64,000 bases of DNA, from positions 1,178,001 through 1,242,000 of the forward strand of contig CAVXYW010000002.1 of the NCBI GenBank assembly GCA_963766295.1. The letters are read 5' to 3'. This stretch comes from JBBDRJ01 sp963766295 (GTDB taxonomy: Bacteria; Actinomycetota; JAICYB01). Shown here piece by piece: positions 58,916 to 64,000 of the stretch. Both the position numbers and the translations under genes were made by a program. The number at the start of each line of letters is the position of its first letter. The stretch's first letter is position 1. The notes below the pieces were generated by a model. The model had not been told where the DNA came from. It saw only the letters and a list, made by a program, of their open reading frames with translations, and searched no databases.

Positions 58916-59102
58916 CTAGAGTCCTACGTAGGGAGTGGGTGCTCATTGTCACCCAGGCCCCCGACAGGCGCAAAGGGTCGGCCGTTTGGGGACGGCCGGG
59001 GCAGATGGGGTGGTCAAAAGGGTCTAGTTCCCCCCGTTACCCCCCCGGAGGGCTCATCGTTAGTAGGGGCAGTGGCAGTTCCATCACCCGAAGGGGGTAG
59101 GC

Positions 59103-60647
59103 ATGTTGAAGTCCACAAGGGCGAAGGTCGTACGCCGGCTTTTCGGCGCGACGGCCCTAGCCGTGGCTATCGCAGCGGGTCCAATCGCGGGTCCCGCGTC
59201 CGCTGCGGAGCTGAATCAGTTCGCAGGAACGGGAACGGGGTACGCCCTCCGCGTAACTCTGGACCTTAAAGACACACTGTTGGAGGACATCCTGACGCCG
59301 GTACTTGCTCCGGTCGTCGAGGCCGTCTCCGGCAAGCCCTTCACGGGCGTGATCGACCAGTACTTCATCAAGACCTCGTCCGAGGCGGATGCGTCAAACA
59401 CCAAGGCGCGGTCTGCACTGGCCGAGGGCTTGCTCGACCTCGACGTCGTTGAGGCCACAAACATCGGCCAAACCGTCGAGAAGGTGGTCCAGACCATCGC
59501 TCTTCCGAGCGAAGACCTGCCGATCATCTCCGCAACCATCGGAAATCTCCTTGCGAAGGTGCTCGGAGGCCCGACTGTGGCCGGTCATGGCCGGCTCGAC
59601 GAGCTAGCCGTCGGCCTTCCGTTGGACGATTTGGGCGAGGTTTGCGAAACGCTCGGATTGCCCGCTGAGGTCTGTGCAGCACTCGACCTCGACGCCCTTA
59701 CCGAGCTCCTCGATTCGACACTGGACCAACTGGTCGGCGAAGAGGGAGTCGTTACCGGGTTGCTTGACCAGGTTCTCGGTCAGGCTGGGCTGGGCGGCGA
59801 CCTCGTCGGTCAGCTCACTGGAACGATCAACGGCCTAACTACACAGGCCGGGCTCGGCAACCTCCTTGGGCCGCTCGGGCTCGACAACGTCGGTCAACTC
59901 GGCAACGAAGCACTCGTTGAAGAGGGACTGGCCGCGCTACTCGACGTCCAAAGCTTGCTCGACATGATCACCGGTCTGCTCGAGGGCAACCTCCTGAACG
60001 GTGATCTGGCGAATCTTGCGGGCTTGATCAACACCACGTCGGCGGACAAGTCGTCCACCGGCACCCTCGCCGAAGCAGCCTCTGCTTCTTCACTGCAGAG
60101 CCTCGAGCTTCTCGGCGGACTCGTCGATGTCGACTTGCTGAACCTCAGAGGCAAGTCATTCGCCGGTGGTGTAGCAGGTACGGCCGGTAACGAGTCGGAC
60201 TGCAGCATCGCCGACGTGAACATCGGTAACGGCGCACTGGCGATCTCCCTTGACGGGACGAGCATCAAGATCAATGGCACCGAGGTGCCCGTGGTCGGCG
60301 ATGTCGTCGGTCAGCTCAAGGGTCTAGTCGACCAGCTGCTCACCGCTCTCGGCGTCGACGTTGGCCTCTGCGAGACGGCGGACGTTAGCGCCGCTGCGGA
60401 CGGTCGCTCGGCATCGCAGTCGGTGTCGGCACTCCGCGTCGAGCTGGCGCCGCTGAACCTGTTCCGCTTGGTGATAGACCCGACAGTCCAGACGGCCGTG
60501 GCCGCTCAGGTTGGTACTGAGTCCACGAGCACGCCGGACTCCCCGAACCCGACGCTGCCGCGCACGGGTGCGGGGATGGCGGTCTCGATCTTCGGCGGTC
60601 TCGGCATCGCATTGGCCGCGATCATGATCCGGAGGCGGTTCGTCTAG
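59103..60647 (+). CDS. Secreted LPXTG-anchored surface protein of unknown function
   Basis: A 514-residue export protein. The signal peptide (RRLFGATALAVAIAAG...ASAAE) ends near residue 35. The sorting signal is LPRTG at 485-489, then a membrane span and RRRFV, so a class sortase should link it to the cell wall. The body is rich in Leu, Gly and Asp/Glu and repeats short stretches such as TGLLDQVLGQAGLGG and KGLVDQLLTALGV at irregular spacing; I did not find an exact repeat unit. Cysteines occur in pairs (CETLGLPAEVC). A GAAGGGGG precedes the ATG by 6 bases. No sortase gene is in the window. Confidence 0.8.
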   Translation: MLKSTRAKVVRRLFGATALAVAIAAGPIAGPASAAELNQFAGTGTGYALRVTLDLKDTLLEDILTPVLAPVVEAVSGKPFTGVIDQYFIKTSSEADASNTKARSALAEGLLDLDVVEATNIGQTVEKVVQTIALPSEDLPIISATIGNLLAKVLGGPTVAGHGRLDELAVGLPLDDLGEVCETLGLPAEVCAALDLDALTELLDSTLDQLVGEEGVVTGLLDQVLGQAGLGGDLVGQLTGTINGLTTQAGLGNLLGPLGLDNVGQLGNEALVEEGLAALLDVQSLLDMITGLLEGNLLNGDLANLAGLINTTSADKSSTGTLAEAASASSLQSLELLGGLVDVDLLNLRGKSFAGGVAGTAGNESDCSIADVNIGNGALAISLDGTSIKINGTEVPVVGDVVGQLKGLVDQLLTALGVDVGLCETADVSAAADGRSASQSVSALRVELAPLNLFRLVIDPTVQTAVAAQVGTESTSTPDSPNPTLPRTGAGMAVSIFGGLGIALAAIMIRRRFV

Positions 60648-60666
60648 CCGCTAGAAACGATTCAAC

Positions 60667-60694
60667 GAAGAGGGGCCCTTCGGGGCCCCTCTTC
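60667..60694 (+). terminator. Rho-independent terminator with TTCG tetraloop
   Basis: GAAGAGGGGCCC (60667-60678) pairs fully with GGGGCCCCTCTTC from 60683, a 12-bp stem closed by the stable C(TTCG)G loop, followed by TATTT. It ends the surface-protein transcript and may also stop ndk from the other side, whose stop codon lies four bases away. Confidence 0.85.
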
Positions 60695-60697
60695 TAT

Positions 60698-61098
60698 TTA
60701 GCTAACGAAGAAGAGGTCGAGCTCTCGCTTGGCCGACTCGGGAGAGTCCGAGCCGTGCACGAGGTTCTTCGTCAGCTCGATGCCGAAGTCGCCGCGGATC
60801 GTCCCGGGCGGGGCGTCGATCGGGTTCGTCGGCCCCATCAGGGTTCTAACCACCTTCACGGCCTCGGGACCTTCGACACACAGAGCGAGTACCGGCCCGA
60901 AGTGATGAACGCCAGTAGGTCGGGAAAGAACGGCTTCTCGAGGTGCTCGGCGTAGTGCTTTTCCGCGAGGTCCTTGGAGATAGTGAAGAACCGGCCTTCG
61001 ACCAGGCGAAGACCCTTCGCTTCGATACGCGAAACGATCTCGCCGACCAGTCCGCGCTCGACACCGTCGGGCTTAACGAGTACCAGGGTTCGTTCCAT
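60698..61098 (-). pseudogene. ndk: Nucleoside diphosphate kinase, interrupted by a single-base frameshift
   Basis: The first 68 residues are a normal NDK: MERTLVLVKPDGVERGLVGE, HYAEHLEKPFFPDLLAFITSG. After the codons for ITSG the frame is lost and stops after about 15 residues. In the next frame the enzyme resumes at once with VLALCVEGPEAVKVVRTLMG, and continues through GTIRGDFG and NLVHGSDSPESA (the catalytic histidine) to the stop at 60698. Inserting one C in TCGGGCCGGTA near 60893-60899 restores the expected SGPVLAL. The kinase balances NTP pools. Either the gene is truly broken or the assembly lacks one base. ATG 61098 is chosen; it is 5 bases after folC. Confidence 0.85.
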
Positions 61099-61103
61099 GA
61101 CGC

Positions 61104-62426
61104 TCAAGCTTGCGCAAGCACCCCCTCCGACCGCAACCAGGCTCGTGCTTCTCCGACCGTATGGAAGCTGCCGAACACCAGAACCAGGTCCTCATCGGTC
61201 GCGTGCTGGATCGCATGCTCTAGAGCCGCACCGACTCCGGGAACCACAGAGATCTTCTCTTCACCAACGCCCAATTCCTTCAGTGAGGCCTCGAGTCGTT
61301 CGGGTTCGGCCGCACGAGTCGATTCCGGCGCGGTCAGGACCCAGCTGTCCACGGCCGGCGCCCATAGCTCGAGGACCTCGTCGATGAGCTTCTCCGAAAG
61401 CATCCCGATGACGAGGATCAGCTTCTCGTAAGCGAACGCTTCACGAACCGATTCCTTCACGACTTCGGCGGCTGCCGGGTTGTGTCCGCCGTCGCAAACG
61501 ATCAACGGTTTGTGTCCGATCACTTCGATCCGGCCGGGAGCGCGAACCGATCGCAGGGCTTCGTTCAACGCCTCGTCTTCGAGTCTTTCGCCGATGAACG
61601 CTTCGCAGGATGAAATGGCAAGGGTGGCATTACGCGCCTGCTGCTTCCCGAAGAGATTCAGAAAGACCTCGTTGTATTCGCCGTGCAGTCCGCGAACGCT
61701 TATGAGTTGTCCGCCGACCGCGACCTGGCGATCTAACACGGCTATCTCGCGTCCAAGGCGTATGACTTTCGATGCGCCCTTTTCCTCGGCGCGCTTGGCG
61801 ATCAATTCGTAGAGATCGTCTTGATCGACGCCGGTGATAAAGACGGTGTCCTGCTTGGCTATCCCGGCCTTCTCCCAAGCAGCTTTGTGCAGATCTCCGC
61901 CGAACTGCCTGATGTGATCGAGAGTAACGTTCGTGACGACGGCCACTCGAGCATCGGCGACGTTGGTCGCGTCGTACTCACCTCCGAGCCCTGTCTCGAT
62001 CACGGCGGCGTGCACTGCGTGATCGAAGAAGGTTTCAAAAGCCATCGCTGTCAGCAGCTCGAAGTAAGTGAGGAGGTCTTCCTCGTCGCGGTTGGCTTCG
62101 ACGAATTCGATGTACGGCAGGAGATAGGTCAAGACGGAGGCGAACAATTCCTCGTCGATGGTCTCTCCACCCAAAGCGATGCGTTCACGGACGACTCCGA
62201 GGTCGGGAGAGGTATAGGTGCCGACCGACATTCCAAGGGAGCTTAGGATCGAAGTGCAGATCGTCGCGACCGAGAACTTGCCGTTCGTGCCGGAGATGTG
62301 CAGAACGGGATAGGAATGTTGCGGATGCGCAAGCGCGTCAACGAGCGCAGCGACACGCTCGGTCCCCGGACGGATCCCGAACTTGATCCGCGAGTTGAGG
62401 AAGTCGATCGCTTCCTCGTAGTTCAC
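61104..62426 (-). CDS. folC: Folylpolyglutamate/dihydrofolate synthase
   Basis: The 440-residue Mur-ligase-type enzyme adds glutamates to folates, with or without prior dihydropteroate joining. The P-loop is SGTNGKFS (residues 45-52), where most FolC proteins have GKGS or GKTS. Other signatures: YTSPDLGVVRERI, IETGLGGEYDATN, and the C-terminal domain with APGRIEVIG, VCDGGHNPAAAEVV and VFGSFHTVGEA. The ATG overlaps the valS stop (ATGA), and ndk follows. The valS-folC-ndk order is common in actinobacteria. Confidence 0.92.
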   Translation of the reverse strand: MNYEEAIDFLNSRIKFGIRPGTERVAALVDALAHPQHSYPVLHISGTNGKFSVATICTSILSSLGMSVGTYTSPDLGVVRERIALGGETIDEELFASVLTYLLPYIEFVEANRDEEDLLTYFELLTAMAFETFFDHAVHAAVIETGLGGEYDATNVADARVAVVTNVTLDHIRQFGGDLHKAAWEKAGIAKQDTVFITGVDQDDLYELIAKRAEEKGASKVIRLGREIAVLDRQVAVGGQLISVRGLHGEYNEVFLNLFGKQQARNATLAISSCEAFIGERLEDEALNEALRSVRAPGRIEVIGHKPLIVCDGGHNPAAAEVVKESVREAFAYEKLILVIGMLSEKLIDEVLELWAPAVDSWVLTAPESTRAAEPERLEASLKELGVGEEKISVVPGVGAALEHAIQHATDEDLVLVFGSFHTVGEARAWLRSEGVLAQA

Positions 62427-64000
62427 GCGCCCAATTCTTCCAGTTGTGTCCGGAGTAGGTCGGCCTTCGCTTCGTGCTCAACCAGCTGATCGCGCACCTT
62501 CGCGACGACGTCGGCCGGCGCTCCCGACGCGAACTTCGGGTTGTCGAGCTTCGCCCGAGCCCGTGAGGCCTGCTTGTTGGCCTCGGCGATACCGCGGTCG
62601 AGCCGATCTCGCTCGGCCCCCACGTCGACATATTCGGAAAGCGGGAGGTAGATCTCGGTGGTTCCGGCCAGCGCGCGAGACCATCCGGATGGCTGATCCC
62701 CTGCCTTGATGTCACTGAGCAGTCCGAGGGCCTTGATCTCCTCGCCGAGTCGTTCCAAGATCTCGGCTCCCTTCGCATCGGTCTTCACCACCGCCTCGAT
62801 CCGTTCTCGCGGAGGGATCTGGTGATCGTGACGGAAGCGCCTAATCTCGCCGACGATCGCCTGAAGGAAAGCCATCTGGCTTTCCGCGTCCTCGTCGATG
62901 CGAGACAGGTCGGCCTTTGGCCATGCAGCGACCATGATCGAGTCCGGCGCGCTCGCGTCCTTGGGCAGGCGCTGCCAGATCTCCTCCGTCAGGAACGGAA
63001 TCATCGGGTGGGCCAGGCGCAGGCTCGCCTCGAGAACGTGGTACAGCGTCCCCCTGGCTGCCTTTTCTCGCTCCCCCGTCGCCAGCTTCGTCGTTTCCAA
63101 GTACCAATCGCAGAACTCGGACCAGATGAAGTGATAGGTCGCTTGGGCTGCGTGGCCGAACTCGAAATCGTCCAGGGCCTTATCGACCTCGGCTTGTGTA
63201 CGCGCGAGACGCGACAGGATCCATCTTTCCGGAAGACCGAGATCGGACGGTATCTCCGGAACATCGGTGGAGAAGCTCTGCATGGCGAAGCGCGCCGCGT
63301 TCCACAGCTTGTTGCAGAACCGGCGAGCACTTTCGACGCGGTCGATCGCGAAACTCATGTCCTGTCCGAGCGTGCATCCACCGAGGAACGCGAAGCGCAG
63401 AGCATCGGTCCCGTACTCGTCCATGACCTCAAGCGGGTCGGTAACGTTACCGAGCGATTTGGACATCTTTCGTCCCTCTGCGTCACGGACCGTTGGATGG
63501 ATCAGCACTTGAGAGAACGGGATGTCGCCGACGAAGTGGAGGCCCAGAAAGGTCATCCGCGCAACCCAGAGGTAGATGATCTCCTGCGCCGTCGAGAGCA
63601 CATCGGTTGGATACCAGTACTTCAGATCTTCGGTTTCTTCCGGCCAACCCAGGGTTGAGAAGGGCCAAAGGCCGGACGAGAACCACGTATCCAGCGTGTC
63701 GGCGTCCTGTTCGACGTCTTTCGAGCCGCAGGTCGAGCACGCGTCGGGATCCTTCATACCAACGGTTATGTGGCCGTCAGGGCAGTACCAGGCAGGGATC
63801 TTGTGACCGAGCCAGAGCTGACGTGAGATGCACCAATCGCGGATGTTCTCCATCCAGTCGAGGTACACACCCGTGTACGGCCGCTCCGGAACGAACGTGA
63901 TTCGGCCGTCCTTCACAACCTCGATGGCCGGCTTCGCGAGCTCCTTCATCGCCAAGAACCATTGCTCAGACAGCCAAGGCTCGACCTCGGTGCCGCAGCG
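62423..64000 (-). CDS. valS: Valyl-tRNA synthetase, 5' part outside the window
   Basis: The visible 525 C-terminal residues of a class I synthetase. Present are EPWLSEQWFL near the edge, CISRQLWLGHKIPAWYC and the zinc-like CSTCG, the WFSSGLWPFSTLGWP segment, the catalytic KMSKS in RKMSKSLGN, the anticodon domain, and the C-terminal coiled coil (AERDRLDRGIAEANKQASRARAKL) that distinguishes ValRS from IleRS. The HIGH motif and editing domain lie outside. The frame continues open to the last base. Confidence 0.95.
   Translation of the reverse strand, partial: RCGTEVEPWLSEQWFLAMKELAKPAIEVVKDGRITFVPERPYTGVYLDWMENIRDWCISRQLWLGHKIPAWYCPDGHITVGMKDPDACSTCGSKDVEQDADTLDTWFSSGLWPFSTLGWPEETEDLKYWYPTDVLSTAQEIIYLWVARMTFLGLHFVGDIPFSQVLIHPTVRDAEGRKMSKSLGNVTDPLEVMDEYGTDALRFAFLGGCTLGQDMSFAIDRVESARRFCNKLWNAARFAMQSFSTDVPEIPSDLGLPERWILSRLARTQAEVDKALDDFEFGHAAQATYHFIWSEFCDWYLETTKLATGEREKAARGTLYHVLEASLRLAHPMIPFLTEEIWQRLPKDASAPDSIMVAAWPKADLSRIDEDAESQMAFLQAIVGEIRRFRHDHQIPPRERIEAVVKTDAKGAEILERLGEEIKALGLLSDIKAGDQPSGWSRALAGTTEIYLPLSEYVDVGAERDRLDRGIAEANKQASRARAKLDNPKFASGAPADVVAKVRDQLVEHEAKADLLRTQLEELGA

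Noticed and set aside
58916..59102. Riboswitch in the leader between mreB and the LPXTG gene
   Set aside because: A GGCCGT/ACGGCC hairpin (58980-58997) exists, but the region does not match c-di-GMP, c-di-AMP, SAM or cobalamin motifs that I can recognise.
1..64000. CRISPR arrays, transposons, prophage genes and toxin-antitoxin pairs
   Set aside because: No regularly spaced repeats, transposase, integrase, phage structural genes or recognisable toxin motifs were found on either strand.

Overview
This is a GC-rich, gene-dense stretch of bacterial chromosome, most likely from a rod-shaped member of the Actinomycetota outside the well-studied genera. The evidence is gene content and order. The runs dgt-dnaG, glyS/uppS-recO-era-corC-ybeY-phoH-rsmE-dnaJ-hrcA-hemW-lepA, rpsT/holA-comEC-comEA, rsfS-nadD-proB-obgE-rpmA-rplU-rne and ndk-folC-valS follow the order I remember from Mycobacterium tuberculosis between about Rv2343c and Rv2448c. 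A thrS-Ap4A phosphorylase pair, a BldD-like regulator and an LPXTG surface protein also fit. Unlike mycobacteria, the window has a full mreBCD-pbp2-rodA cluster. Class or genus cannot be read from the sequence alone.

Layout. 1-656: 3' end of an EF-G-type GTPase. 660-5456: a coupled block of OYE flavoprotein, secreted gluzincin, thrS and HIT protein. 5512-6408: a DNA glycosylase. 6428-8770: a GT17 glycosyltransferase and FkbM methyltransferase islet downstream of tRNA-Asn. 8849-15749: rpoD, dnaG, dgt and ppdK. 15846-30119: glyS, then a long minus-strand series for cell-wall lipid, DNA repair, ribosome maturation, heat shock and translation, with a CIRCE operator at hrcA. 30209-34550: rpsT, a GYD protein, holA, comEC and comEA. 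34661-37295: leuS behind a leucine-codon attenuator. 37306-44877: accessory metabolic genes, a DtxR-type regulator and tRNA-Ala. 44874-53225: rsfS, nadD, a MoxR/VWA pair, proB, obgE, L27, L21 and RNase E/G. 53350-58915: the rod-shape operon. 59103-60647: a sortase-type surface protein. 60698-64000: ndk (frameshifted), folC and the 3' part of valS.

How the genes work together. Most genes are housekeeping and are packed with 1-4 nt start/stop overlaps, so many are probably translated in a coupled way. Several genes have a TANNNT -10 hexamer only 6-9 nt before the start codon, suggesting leaderless mRNAs. The clearest regulatory device is upstream of leuS: a promoter, an 11-codon leader peptide with four leucine codons, a hairpin that begins on the leader stop codon, and an intrinsic terminator. 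I found no transposase, integrase, CRISPR array or toxin-antitoxin pair. No stretch longer than 300 bases lacks a gene. Start codons were chosen by family alignment from memory, Shine-Dalgarno matches and overlaps, and are marked where uncertain.
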